Source: Arcicella rigui
GTDB lineage: Bacteria > Bacteroidota > Bacteroidia > Cytophagales > Spirosomataceae
DNA: 64,000 nucleotides
Assembly (NCBI RefSeq): GCF_034929435.1
Contig: NZ_JAYFUM010000001.1
Location: forward strand, 372,001 to 436,000
Direction of reading: 5' to 3'
The notes beneath the pieces are model-generated. The model searched no databases, was not told the DNA's origin, and saw nothing but the letters and a program-made list of their open reading frames with translations. The position numbers and the translations under genes are program-made. Of this stretch, positions 18,201-26,089 are shown one piece after another; position 1 is the stretch's first letter; every line of letters begins with the position of its first letter.

Positions 18201-18550
18201 CAGGTTTAATTACCAATTACTCGTCGCTTAAATTCGCAACGAATACCATCAAAACTTACGCACAAGATTATATCAGCCGTTACAACGGAACAGCCGAAGG
18301 AAACATGATGAGCAAAACTTTCTCTAAGCTTCGTGAAATCACTATCGGATATAATTTACCACAAAGTCTTTTAGGAAAATCATTTATCAAAAATGCTTCG
18401 GTTTCATTGGTGGGTCGTAATTTATTTTACTTCATCGACAGCAAACACAGTGGCGTTGACTTAGACCAATACACAGGTTTGAGTGCTTCAACAGGCTTAC
18501 AAACGCCAACAATGAAGCGTTACGGTGTTAATATCAATATCATTTTCTAA
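15257..18550 (+). CDS. SusC/RagA-family TonB-dependent outer-membrane transporter
   Basis: A 1097-residue outer-membrane protein. A signal peptide (cut near VANAQ) is followed by a carboxypeptidase-regulatory-like domain (about residues 38-110, GKVTDSEDKNPIAGVTVRIK), the motif IEEVVVTALG that precedes the plug, the plug with VLRGNSDILYVVDGVPI and AALYGFRGKNGAILITTKKG, and a long beta barrel ending in an aromatic residue (INIIF). SusC proteins import ligands too large or scarce for porins, together with a SusD lid. The start at 15257 is the ATG of MKNSLRIELK; the frame extends 11 codons upstream only through a TTG within the promoter. Its partners susD and phnZ follow. Confidence 0.95.
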   Translation: MKNSLRIELKRNLNSLTNRMFVAVTFLFLSFVANAQERTVTGKVTDSEDKNPIAGVTVRIKGLAKGTTTNSDGTYKIAADAKAVLQFSFVGYANQEVTVGAKSVVNVVLAADTKQIEEVVVTALGISKEKRTLTNAIQTVKGEDLLKAREPNPINSLAGKVAGLTVGASSEILGRPSVVLRGNSDILYVVDGVPINSDTWNISADDIETYSVLKGANAAALYGFRGKNGAILITTKKGSKDKRGFSVEYNSSTMIENGFNSIPKVQDLYGPGDHGQYSFVDGRGGGTNDGDYDIWGPKFDPTGQKKIAQYDSPIDPVTGERIPTAWTARGANNLTRFLRAGVLTNNNISVASSNEKMDIRFSLSHNYQKGIVPNTQLNTANFNISTKYRFTNKLTFDANLNYNRQSTPNIPDVNYGPNSLIYNMVIWGGADWSVDDMRNYWQAGKEGIQQIYAEYQRYNNPYFVAYEWLRSHYKNDVYGYASLDYKINDHLSVMGRTSITTYDIFRSEKFPYSATVYGREEAKGDYREDKRTLFENNTDILIKYDQKFANDFDVKVWAGGNIRSFKYNSSYVTTDYLNTPGVYTFANSLRPIKAFSYLSDMEVQSAYYSADFSYKGLLTLSATGRLDHLSTLPKGSNTFFYPSLGLSTVVSDYVKLPEAVSLLKARVSYANVKDGLTRSTIGSTPGASYPIGYGSDYSSSYDGPNYANSVGYGIAPSYNNLPGASYSNTINNPSLKPNSTEQIEAGVELSLLKNRFSADVTYFTSNDGPRIFSRDLSQTTGYTSAIVNGIKTQKTGWEVSLKGTALKRNNLTWDIMLNWSTFKETLQEVYNENNVKIDQLPSNYFVGGNNGNQFIKIGQRIDQVFINTYQRTPDGQIINDAGGRPIVNSKGTMVGYANPDYVWGINNKVRYKNWSLSFQFDGRVGGTIEDYIRKQTFRGGRHIETVQGAFGAARDFDAQGIKSYVGEGVMITEGSPTYDAVTGLITNYSSLKFATNTIKTYAQDYISRYNGTAEGNMMSKTFSKLREITIGYNLPQSLLGKSFIKNASVSLVGRNLFYFIDSKHSGVDLDQYTGLSASTGLQTPTMKRYGVNINIIF

Positions 18551-18560
18551 AAATAATAGT

Positions 18561-18596
18561 AATCAGTTCTTTCATTATTCAATGAAAGAACTGATT
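18561..18596 (+). promoter_or_regulatory. Perfect hairpin between susC and susD
   Basis: AATCAGTTCTTTCATT (18561-18576) and its exact complement (18581-18596) form a 16-base-pair stem with a four-base loop, within the 61-base spacer. No U-run follows, so it looks more like an mRNA stability or attenuation element than a full terminator. Confidence 0.6.
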
Positions 18597-18611
18597 TAAC
18601 AGAGCTTTATC

Positions 18612-20081
18612 ATGAAAAAATATATTTTCTCATTCTTAATCATCACACTCTTAGCGAGTTGTAGTGATTACCAGTTGTTGGAAAAAAACCCCAACTTACC
18701 AACGTCAGTACCTTCTTCAATTATTTTAAGAAACGTTTTGAGTGGCTTAAACGAAGGAGCTTGGGACGATAATATGCGTTTCAATCAGTTTTATTGTTCA
18801 AATTATGCCTACTACGATACCAACGAGTACAACTGGCAAAGTGCTTCTTTACAATATACTTCCTTGAAAAATGTGGTGAAAATGGAAGAAGAAGCCGTAA
18901 AAAGTGGTGCAAAAGCATTGAATCCATACTCAGCTTTAGGTAAATTCTTACGTGCTTATTCTTACGTAAACATGACTTTGAGAGTAGGTGATTTACCAGT
19001 AAAAGATGCTTTACAAGGCTTGTCGGTTGATAAACCTAAGTACGATTCGCAAAAAGAAGTGTTTATTCAGGCTTTGAAATGGTTGGATGACGCTAACAAC
19101 GATTTAGCTTCTTTGATTACTACTGGCGACAGAACTTTGGATGGCGATATTTATTACGGAAACAATCTTAAACTTTGGCAAAAAGCAGTTAATACTTTCA
19201 GATTAAGAGTATTAATTCATTTAAGTAAAAAAGCTGATGACGCTGATTTGAAAGTAAAACAAGATTTTGCTAATGTATTGTCGAACCCAACGAAGTATCC
19301 ATTGATGACTGATTTGTCGGAAAGTTTACAGTACGTTTGGAGTGTAAATAACAAATATCCACGTAACCCAGACAACTTAGGAAACAACGCTACTCGTGAA
19401 AACATGTCGAAAACTTACATGGACTTGTTGAAAGGCTACAAAGATCCACGTGTTTTCGTAGTGGCTGAACCAGCAGAAGCTCAGTTAGCAAAAGGCTTGA
19501 AAGCTACTGATTTTGATGCTTACGTAGGAGCAAGCTCTGGCGAAGATTTAGCAGATATGTCAACCAAAGCAGGTCGTGGAGAGTACTCATTCCAAAGCCG
19601 TAAGCGTTATTATAGCTCATACACTGGCGAAAATACTTTTGTGGTAGGTTATCCAGAATTATGTTTCAACGTAGCGGAGGCAATCAACAGAGGTTGGGTT
19701 TCGGGCAACGCACAAGACTGGTACGAGCGTGGTGTAAAAGCTTCGATGTCGTTCTACGGAATTGCTGATGCTACGGCATACTTGGCACAAACTTCTGTAA
19801 AATACGCAGGAAACAACGCCACAGGTTTGACACAAATCTTGAATCAAAAATACATTGCTTTCTTCCAAAACTCAGGTTATGAAGCATACTTCAACTGGAG
19901 AAGAACGGGTGTTCCAACATTCTTAGTTGGTCCGGGAACAGGTAACGGAACAAAAATTCCTTTACGTTTCCAATATCCACTTTCTGAATTATCAACCAAT
20001 GCAGATAACGTAAAAGCCGCTATAAGCAGCCAGTTTGGTGGAAGTGATGATATTAACTCAGCAATTTGGCTTATTAAATAA
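18612..20081 (+). CDS. SusD/RagB-family outer-membrane lipoprotein (SusD-like_2 group)
   Basis: A 489-residue lipoprotein. The signal peptide ends in the lipobox LASC with Cys17, then SDYQLLEKNPNLPTSVPS, typical of the SusD-like_2 group (shorter than classical RagB). Helical TPR-like repeats make up the body, and the C-terminal region contains ATAYLAQTSVKYAG and the late NSGYEAYFNWRRTGVPTF, a conserved SusD block. It forms the extracellular lid on SusC and binds ligand at the cell surface. It lies 61 bases after susC and 14 bases before the phnZ-like gene, which suggests that the imported ligand is an organophosphonate. Confidence 0.93.
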   Translation: MKKYIFSFLIITLLASCSDYQLLEKNPNLPTSVPSSIILRNVLSGLNEGAWDDNMRFNQFYCSNYAYYDTNEYNWQSASLQYTSLKNVVKMEEEAVKSGAKALNPYSALGKFLRAYSYVNMTLRVGDLPVKDALQGLSVDKPKYDSQKEVFIQALKWLDDANNDLASLITTGDRTLDGDIYYGNNLKLWQKAVNTFRLRVLIHLSKKADDADLKVKQDFANVLSNPTKYPLMTDLSESLQYVWSVNNKYPRNPDNLGNNATRENMSKTYMDLLKGYKDPRVFVVAEPAEAQLAKGLKATDFDAYVGASSGEDLADMSTKAGRGEYSFQSRKRYYSSYTGENTFVVGYPELCFNVAEAINRGWVSGNAQDWYERGVKASMSFYGIADATAYLAQTSVKYAGNNATGLTQILNQKYIAFFQNSGYEAYFNWRRTGVPTFLVGPGTGNGTKIPLRFQYPLSELSTNADNVKAAISSQFGGSDDINSAIWLIK

Positions 20082-20095
20082 AAACTGAATACACA

Positions 20096-20671
20096 ATGAC
20101 ACTTTCTGAATCTATTCTCCGCCAAAGACTTGATTCCATCTTTGGTCTATATGAAGTTAATGGAGCAGATGAATACATCGGCGAACCTTTAACAATTTTA
20201 GAACATAGTTTTCAATCTGCTATGCTGGCGGAAGAAGAAGGCTATGATGAAGAAGTAATTTTAGCGGCTTTTTTTCACGATATAGGGCATTTTTTGCCTA
20301 ACCGTGACGAAATGAATGGTTTAGGAAATATCAGACACGAAATTGCTGGAGCGAATTTTTTGTATAAAAATGGCTTCTCGAACAGAATTGCTTTGTTGGT
20401 ACGCAACCACGTAGAAGCAAAACGATATTTGACATTCAAACATCCTGAGTATTACAACCAACTTTCGGAAGCAAGTAAAAAAACGTTGGAGTATCAGGGA
20501 GGCGTAATGACCAAAGAAGAAGCCGAAGCTTTTGAACAAATGCCCATGTTTGATTTGTACTTGAAAATGAGAACTTGGGATGACCTCGCCAAAGAAGTAG
20601 AATTCGAGCGACCTTCGCTTGAAAAATACCGCCAAATGGCTTGGAAGCACATCGGTTATCGTTTAAATTAA
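20096..20671 (+). CDS. phnZ: PhnZ-like HD-domain phosphonate oxygenase (TIGR03276)
   Basis: A 191-residue HD-domain protein of the phosphonate-associated TIGR03276 family. The founder PhnZ is a mixed-valence diiron oxygenase that converts 2-amino-1-hydroxyethylphosphonate to glycine and phosphate. All expected residues are present: Tyr27 and Glu30 (substrate-gating pair Tyr24/Glu27 in PhnZ, same spacing), metal ligands His37, His61-Asp62, His81, His105 and Asp162 or Asp163, plus Lys109 in HVEAKRYL. The LEYQGGVM and MRTWDDLAKE blocks are family hallmarks. Substrate may differ (the TmpB-like trimethyl variant is in the same family). No PhnY hydroxylase gene is in the window. It is the last gene of the susCD operon. 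Confidence 0.85.
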   Translation: MTLSESILRQRLDSIFGLYEVNGADEYIGEPLTILEHSFQSAMLAEEEGYDEEVILAAFFHDIGHFLPNRDEMNGLGNIRHEIAGANFLYKNGFSNRIALLVRNHVEAKRYLTFKHPEYYNQLSEASKKTLEYQGGVMTKEEAEAFEQMPMFDLYLKMRTWDDLAKEVEFERPSLEKYRQMAWKHIGYRLN

Positions 20672-20692
20672 TACTTGAATATAGTGCAATGC

Positions 20693-20728
20693 AAAAGCGT
20701 AGTGGAGGTTTCTCTGCTACGCTTTTTT
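20693..20728 (+). terminator. Terminator of susC-susD-phnZ
   Basis: AAAAGCGTAG (20693-20702) pairs with CTACGCTTTT (20717-20726), and the stem runs into a T-rich tail, 22 bases after the phnZ stop. Confidence 0.8.
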
Positions 20729-20782
20729 GATAAATGGCAAAATGAACACATATAATCTTCACAAAAATTCTGCACTTATTTT

Positions 20783-20790
20783 TATATTTG
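20783..20790 (+). promoter_or_regulatory. Candidate -7 element for the 607-residue lipoprotein
   Basis: TATATTTG is an exact TAnnTTTG match 78 bases before the lipoprotein ATG, just after the phnZ terminator. No clear -33 TTG. Confidence 0.35.
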
Positions 20791-20868
20791 TACTTTAATG
20801 TTTTTGAAATATCTATTAATAGATTGGAGAATACTACAATAATTAAACTCTTAAATAAATTATACCAA

Positions 20869-22692
20869 ATGAAAAAAATACTTTTAATTGTAACCTCTAT
20901 CATTTTTATTGCTCTCGGTTGTAAAACTCAAGAAATTCTACCCGACCAAGGTTCTCTTTATATTTCGGTTAAAGATCAATTCGGAAGAAATATAAGTGGA
21001 GCAAACATCACAGGAAATCCTGCCATACCAGAATCCAGTACAGATAATTTCGGTACTGTTTTAGTGAAAAATCTAAATGTGGGAACTTATGAACTTATAG
21101 CCAATAAAGCCCAATATGGAAGTGGTAAAGCAGTAGCAATAGTAAAAACTAATGATGTTACTTCCGTAAATATTGGTTTAGAGTATGGAGTTTATGCCTC
21201 CTTTGCCCCAACTGCTAAAATAGCATTTCCCGTTCAGCCTGCAAACTATTCAATTGGCGAAAGCATTTTATTTAAAGCTTATGTGGCGGATAATGATACT
21301 CCTCTTGAAAAGTTGACAGTGCGGTGGGAGAGTAGTGTGGATGGTCTTATCAACGAAAGTAATGCTGATAAGGATGGCGTTAGTACTTTTTCAACAATAA
21401 AACTATCAGCTAATAGCCACATTATTAGATTAATAGTGAAAGATCAATCTGGTAATGTCGGTCGAGATTCTATTCTTGTTTCTACACTCTCTCCAAAAGA
21501 AATTAAGTTAGAAACTCCTAATAAGGTAGAAGGTAGTGTGGTGTTGAATTGGTCAAAATCTACTGAAAGTGATTTTAAAGAATATAGAATTTATAGAGCA
21601 GACGAAAACTGTGAGGAAATGACAAAGTCATTGATTGGAGTAGTTCAAGACGTATCAAAAAACACATTTACTGATACTCGTCCTCCTTTCAGTACTAAGT
21701 CTTGTTACTTTGTTGAAATTGTTACGAATGCTTTAAGAGTTAGGAGAAGTAATCAACAGCAAGTAGAGTATCCTGCAGGTTTATTTTTTGATTATAGCCC
21801 CAAAGATGTAGCGATTCATCCTACAAAACCGTGGTTGTATCTTTCAAGACAAGACAGAGGTATTGTAGTTGTCTATGATTACGAAAAAGCTCAGGTGCTT
21901 ACTGAGATTGCTACACCGAAACACTCAGGATATTTGTTAGTTGCTAATAATGGTAGTGGACTAAACCTTTACATTCCATCGGCTAATAATACAGTAAATA
22001 TTTTTGATGCTACAACCTTTGAGCTTAAAAAGACATTGTTGACAACCGCCCCTGCTACTGATGTAGCGGTAAGCGGAACAGGAGATGTTTTTGTGACACA
22101 AAATGACCAATGGACGAATCCTATCGTTTCTTTTACAGAAGCGACGGGTTTGATAAATGGAGGAACAAATAGTTATGGCTGTCTTTATGGCGGAGCAAGA
22201 TTGAGAAAAATTCCGAATCAAAATACTTTAATGACTATTAGTACAGGTATTTCACCTACTGATATGGATATGATTTTTTATGATAGCCAAGGGAAGTTGT
22301 TGAGTTGTAAAGACGATTCCCAGCATGGTGATTATTCTTTAGACCCTAATATTTTTTGTGTTTCGCCCAAAGGGAATTATGTATTAACCGCTGGAAGTGG
22401 TGCTGCTTATTCAACGAATGAAAGCATGAAGTACTTAGGAACGGTAAAAGGCAGTGATGTACTTAATTATTCGGATTTTGCATTCAATGCTGACGGGAGT
22501 GTGTTTTATGGAGCAACAAGCAATAGACAATCTATACAAATAGGAAAATATCCGGAACTAACTCGTTCTAACGAAATACTTTGTAAAGGATTTCCTTATA
22601 AAATATTTGTGAAAGGAAACAACATTATATCATTGAGTAGAACAGGACTAAATGTGGTAACTACAGCAGTTGAAATTGTGAAAATTCCGTGA
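20869..22692 (+). CDS. Lipoprotein with CarboxypepD-like, Ig-like and beta-propeller regions
   Basis: A 607-residue lipoprotein: signal peptide with lipobox ALGC (Cys18), then a carboxypeptidase-regulatory-like beta sandwich (about residues 28-105, LYISVKDQFGRNISGANI), a PKD/Ig-like domain (to about 200), a fibronectin type III-like segment (VVLNWSKSTESDFKEYRIYR near 220) and a C-terminal half with repeated strands like a YVTN-type propeller (DVAIHPTKPWLYLSRQDRG). The ATG at 20869 gives the signal peptide; the longer frame adds 27 codons that look untranslated. It is its own transcription unit between two hairpins. Role unknown, probably on the surface or in the periplasm. Confidence 0.8.
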   Translation: MKKILLIVTSIIFIALGCKTQEILPDQGSLYISVKDQFGRNISGANITGNPAIPESSTDNFGTVLVKNLNVGTYELIANKAQYGSGKAVAIVKTNDVTSVNIGLEYGVYASFAPTAKIAFPVQPANYSIGESILFKAYVADNDTPLEKLTVRWESSVDGLINESNADKDGVSTFSTIKLSANSHIIRLIVKDQSGNVGRDSILVSTLSPKEIKLETPNKVEGSVVLNWSKSTESDFKEYRIYRADENCEEMTKSLIGVVQDVSKNTFTDTRPPFSTKSCYFVEIVTNALRVRRSNQQQVEYPAGLFFDYSPKDVAIHPTKPWLYLSRQDRGIVVVYDYEKAQVLTEIATPKHSGYLLVANNGSGLNLYIPSANNTVNIFDATTFELKKTLLTTAPATDVAVSGTGDVFVTQNDQWTNPIVSFTEATGLINGGTNSYGCLYGGARLRKIPNQNTLMTISTGISPTDMDMIFYDSQGKLLSCKDDSQHGDYSLDPNIFCVSPKGNYVLTAGSGAAYSTNESMKYLGTVKGSDVLNYSDFAFNADGSVFYGATSNRQSIQIGKYPELTRSNEILCKGFPYKIFVKGNNIISLSRTGLNVVTTAVEIVKIP

Positions 22693-22698
22693 TTTTGC

Positions 22699-22750
22699 TT
22701 TTCTCTCCAAAATACTTGTGAAAATTTTCAAAAGTATTTTGGAGAGAAAA
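22699..22750 (+). terminator. Terminator after the 607-residue lipoprotein gene
   Basis: TTTTCTCTCCAAAATACTT (22699-22717) pairs with AAGTATTTTGGAGAGAAAA (22732-22750), a 19-base-pair perfect stem with further pairing in the loop. Confidence 0.8.
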
Positions 22751-22824
22751 ATAAATTTAATATTAAAAAAGTTCATCAATATCAAAGATTATTTATAAAT
22801 TGAAAGCAAAATAATCGTTGATTG

Positions 22825-23385
22825 ATGAAAAGAACTAAGTACTTAATCATTTCCATATTTACTTTTCTCACACTTTCGGGCTGTGAGATAAATGATTATG
22901 TACAACCTTCTGTTTTGCCAGAAATTTCGCAGGTGGGAAAACAAACTTTTGGAGCAAAAATTAATGGAGAAATCTGGACTCCTTTTCAGAAATTTAAGAC
23001 GAATGCCAATTTCAAACCTGCACCAGTAGTTTGGGGGCGTTATCAAAACGCAACGTTAAGGCTGTCTGTGACGAATCAGAATACTTTTGAATCAATCAGT
23101 TTTATGATTAACAACGTTCAGGGAACAGGTACTTATCAGTTTATGCGATATTTCCCTAAGAATGCAGTTGAATTTACGCCTTTTGCCAGTGTTTATCAGA
23201 AATGTCCGAATGGAAATTGTACGCAATATGTGGTTTGTCAGACTTGCGAAAATGAGGTAAATCTTATTCGTTTTGACCCTATTTCAAAAATTTATGCTGG
23301 AACATTCAAAGTAACTTTCCAAAATAAAGAAAACCCTTCTGAAAAAATTACTTTGAATGAAGGCAGATTTGATATAAAAGAGTAA
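22825..23385 (+). CDS. Hypothetical lipoprotein (DUF6252-like)
   Basis: A 186-residue protein with signal peptide and lipobox LSGC (Cys20). The mature part has the beta-strand pattern and the KINGEIWTPFQ motif often seen near the N-terminus of small Bacteroidota surface lipoproteins of the DUF6252/DUF5025 kind. It contains five further Cys (CPNGNCTQYVVCQTC in the middle), possibly disulfides. The ATG at 22825 is used; a TTG one codon earlier is possible. Its stop is immediately followed, with no gap, by the stop of the convergent ccoG gene. Function unknown. Confidence 0.7.
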   Translation: MKRTKYLIISIFTFLTLSGCEINDYVQPSVLPEISQVGKQTFGAKINGEIWTPFQKFKTNANFKPAPVVWGRYQNATLRLSVTNQNTFESISFMINNVQGTGTYQFMRYFPKNAVEFTPFASVYQKCPNGNCTQYVVCQTCENEVNLIRFDPISKIYAGTFKVTFQNKENPSEKITLNEGRFDIKE

Positions 23386-24798
23386 TTACAAAATTGGCCC
23401 CAGAAACTTGGTTTTGATGCGGTCAATTACTTTTCCTTCCGAGACTACCTCAATTTGTATTTTTACGCTATTTTCTTTCAAGTTCTTTGCAGGAATCTCT
23501 ACAAAGAATGAAGATTCCGCTACTTCGCCCGGTTGTACGTTTAGGGCTTTTCCAATCATTTTAATGTTTACTCCTTGTTCGTTGATACGGAAACTAACTG
23601 GCATTTTTTGATAACTCTTATTCAGTATTTGTACATTATAAAGGTTAGAAATTGTACCGTTTTTGTTTTCTTGATACGTAAGTCCGGGAGCTCTTAAAAT
23701 CGTTGTTTCAATGATATTTCTTGTAAGAAGCATATAGCCTAAAATGCCCAAAAGAGTGGTAAGCACAAAAGTATAAGAGGCAATTCTGAGGTTGAAGGTC
23801 AGTTTTTTCTTTTGTTCAATACCTTCTTGCGAAGCATAGCGAATCAATCCACGAGGTTCGTTGATTTTGTCCATTACTTCATCGCAAGCATCAATACAAG
23901 CTGTACAGCCAATACATTCCAACTGAGTACCGTTTCGGATGTCGATACCAGTTGGGCATACTTGCACACAAATTTTACAGTCGATACACGAGCCATGTGC
24001 TACTGGAGCTTTGGCTTTTTCTTCATTAGTTTGTTTTTTGCCACGAGGTTCGCCACGTAAAAAATCATAAGCAACAACGATAGATTTTTTATCTAACATT
24101 ACCCCTTGTAAACGTCCGTAAGGACAAACAACGATACAAACTAATTCACGGAAACGAGCAAATACAAAGTAGAAAACTCCAGTAAAAATGACGATGGCGA
24201 AAAGTCCGCCGAGGTGTTCGAGTGGGTTATCGAGAATGATGCCAAAAAGCTCTCTTTTACCAATAATATAAGCTAAGAAAGTATTCGCAATCAGAAATGA
24301 AAGCAAGACAAAAATACTGTGTTTGAGCGTTTTCTTCCAGATTTTTTCGGTAGTCCAACCTTCGTTATCCAATCTTCTTTGAGCGTTGTGGTCGCCTTCA
24401 ATCAGTACTTCTATTTTACGAAAAAGCATTTCCATAAAAATAGTTTGTGGGCAAGCCCAGCCACACCAAATTCTACCAAAAATCACGGTAAATAAAATAA
24501 CAAATACGATGAAAGTAAGTAAACCAATGGCTACTAAATGGAAGTCTTGTGGGAAAAAAGTTACGCCAAAAAAGATAAATTTTCTTTCAAGAACATTAAA
24601 AAGAAAAATCGGGTGACCGTCGATTTCGATTAAAGGCAAACCAAAAAGTAAGCCCAATAATAACCATGAAAAATAAGTACGGAGTTTATAAAAATTCCCG
24701 ATAACGATACGTGGGTAAATCCAAATTCTTTTACCCGTTTCTGTTACGTTTGAGAGGTGGTCTCTGTAATTACTGGTATCTATTTTTGCCTGTTTCAT
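23386..24798 (-). CDS. ccoG: Cytochrome cbb3 oxidase accessory protein CcoG
   Basis: A 470-residue inner-membrane iron-sulfur protein needed for copper delivery and assembly of cbb3 oxidase (FixG/RdxA family). Visible parts are several N-terminal membrane helices, CGWACPQTIF in the first half, and two 4Fe-4S ferredoxin motifs, CIDCKICVQVCPTGID and CIGCTACIDACDEVM. A further helix follows near residue 340, then a beta-sandwich Ig-like C-terminal domain (about residues 370-470). The gene follows ccoP by 91 bases that include a hairpin. Length and order are normal. Confidence 0.96.
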   Translation of the reverse strand: MKQAKIDTSNYRDHLSNVTETGKRIWIYPRIVIGNFYKLRTYFSWLLLGLLFGLPLIEIDGHPIFLFNVLERKFIFFGVTFFPQDFHLVAIGLLTFIVFVILFTVIFGRIWCGWACPQTIFMEMLFRKIEVLIEGDHNAQRRLDNEGWTTEKIWKKTLKHSIFVLLSFLIANTFLAYIIGKRELFGIILDNPLEHLGGLFAIVIFTGVFYFVFARFRELVCIVVCPYGRLQGVMLDKKSIVVAYDFLRGEPRGKKQTNEEKAKAPVAHGSCIDCKICVQVCPTGIDIRNGTQLECIGCTACIDACDEVMDKINEPRGLIRYASQEGIEQKKKLTFNLRIASYTFVLTTLLGILGYMLLTRNIIETTILRAPGLTYQENKNGTISNLYNVQILNKSYQKMPVSFRINEQGVNIKMIGKALNVQPGEVAESSFFVEIPAKNLKENSVKIQIEVVSEGKVIDRIKTKFLGPIL

Positions 24799-24854
24799 TT
24801 TCTTGATTCAGATAGCAATCACATAGTGACTGTATCTTTGTTAAGGTTAAAAGC

Positions 24855-24883
24855 AAATCCCCTAAGTTTGGCTTAGGGGATTT
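24855..24883 (-). terminator. Hairpin between ccoP and ccoG
   Basis: AAATCCCCTAAG (24855-24866) and its complement (24872-24883) make a 12-base-pair stem with a 5-base loop, six bases past the ccoP stop. The following T-run on the minus strand is short, so partial readthrough into ccoG is likely. Confidence 0.65.
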
Positions 24884-24889
24884 ATTATT

Positions 24890-25807
24890 TTACTTTGCTG
24901 AAATACTACTTGTGGTTTTGTTTGTGGTAGAATCCGCCGCTGGACTACTGCCAGAGGCCTCATATTTTTCACCTTGCGGTTCTTTTGGATTTGGTGGGTT
25001 AGTGCCTTTCAAAGAAACGATATAGCTTAATACTTGTTGAACTTGAATAGGATTCAAGGTTTTTTTCCAAGAAATCATCCCTTTTTCAGGTACACCTTCT
25101 GTGATGGTATGGAAAATATTTTTATCAGAACCACCATGAAGCCAGAATTCGTCGGTAAGGTTTGGCCCAACTTTTCCTTCGCCTTTTTCACCATGACAAG
25201 CCACACAGTTTTGTGTATAAATTTTAGCTCCGCTTTCCAAAGCTTTAGCGTCAGTCAAGGCTTTTACGTTGTCTTCGTTGACAGCATTAGCGAATTTTTT
25301 CATGTACTCTTCACGAGCTTTCTCTGCGATAGATACTTCTTCTGAGTATTCATTAGTCATAACATTACCATTACCGATAATGTGGAAACCAATTAAATAA
25401 AATACACCAAAAACAATCGTAGCATAGAAAAGGTACATAAACCAAGGCGGAGTAGGGTTGTCCAACTCAGCAATGTCATCATATTTATGATCCATCTCCA
25501 AGTCTTTTTCCATTGATAGTGGTTTCAAACTACCCAATTTCTGCCAGAAAGTACGATTTTCCATGGCTTGAAGATAGGCGTCATCTACTTGCTGTTGTGG
25601 TTTCAGAATAGCATTTACTTTCTGAATCAAGTTGTAAGCAACAAAGCAAATGACAACACAAGTAATAATAAGAATGCCCAGAATCGAAACCATGAGCAAG
25701 TCCTCAGCAGTTTTAATACCTCCGAAAAAGTAGTCTTTTTGTGGGGCATCGGCCGCAAAGATTTGATGCGAGCCTAAAAGAAATGAGAATATAAATATCT
25801 TTTTCAT
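24890..25807 (-). CDS. ccoP: cbb3-type cytochrome oxidase subunit CcoP, monoheme form
   Basis: A 305-residue membrane cytochrome c. A signal or first helix (residues 1-18) is followed by membrane helices near residues 35-60 and 125-148; the TPPWFMYLFYATIVFGVFYL stretch is typical of the CcoP N-terminal domain. One heme c motif is seen, CVACH at residues 201-205, with an axial Met candidate in GVPEKGMISW. Proteobacterial CcoP has two hemes, so this is the one-heme form common in Bacteroidota. A Ser/Thr/Pro-rich tail ends the protein. It sits between ccoQ and ccoG. Confidence 0.93.
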   Translation of the reverse strand: MKKIFIFSFLLGSHQIFAADAPQKDYFFGGIKTAEDLLMVSILGILIITCVVICFVAYNLIQKVNAILKPQQQVDDAYLQAMENRTFWQKLGSLKPLSMEKDLEMDHKYDDIAELDNPTPPWFMYLFYATIVFGVFYLIGFHIIGNGNVMTNEYSEEVSIAEKAREEYMKKFANAVNEDNVKALTDAKALESGAKIYTQNCVACHGEKGEGKVGPNLTDEFWLHGGSDKNIFHTITEGVPEKGMISWKKTLNPIQVQQVLSYIVSLKGTNPPNPKEPQGEKYEASGSSPAADSTTNKTTSSISAK

Positions 25808-25904
25808 CTGATTTTAGATTTCTTAAATTTCAACGGCATCAGATGTAATACTCAATAATTGGCTGAGTATTGAATCTTTAAGATGTGCGTTTCAACGTTA
25901 TATC

Positions 25905-26069
25905 TTAATTGTTTTCCTCTAAAGGTAAGTGGCTCATGTATTGAACGTGTTTTTTATCAATGATGAACAGATAAACACCAACCATTAAGAAAAACACGAA
26001 AAATATGAGTAGGGAAGTAATCATAGGAACATCCGCTCCTTGAACATTATTTAATAATTGTCTGAACAT
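25905..26069 (-). CDS. ccoQ: Small CcoQ-like membrane protein
   Basis: A 54-residue protein with a single membrane helix (ITSLLIFFVFFLMVGVYLF, about residues 17-35) followed by a cytoplasmic tail IIDKKHVQYMSHLPLEENN. The N-terminus reads MFRQLLNN. Its size, topology and place between ccoNO and ccoP match CcoQ, a stabilising subunit of cbb3 oxidase. CcoQ is poorly conserved in sequence, so the call rests mainly on context and the helix-then-charged-tail pattern. The ATG at 26067-26069 lies 97 bases after ccoP is approached on this strand. Confidence 0.75.
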   Translation of the reverse strand: MFRQLLNNVQGADVPMITSLLIFFVFFLMVGVYLFIIDKKHVQYMSHLPLEENN

Positions 26070-26089
26070 CGTTTTGTGTGTTTATGGGT

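Noticed and set aside
20436..20903. 155-codon minus-strand frame across the end of phnZ
   Set aside because: It runs antisense through phnZ and its terminator, and has no domain or start context.
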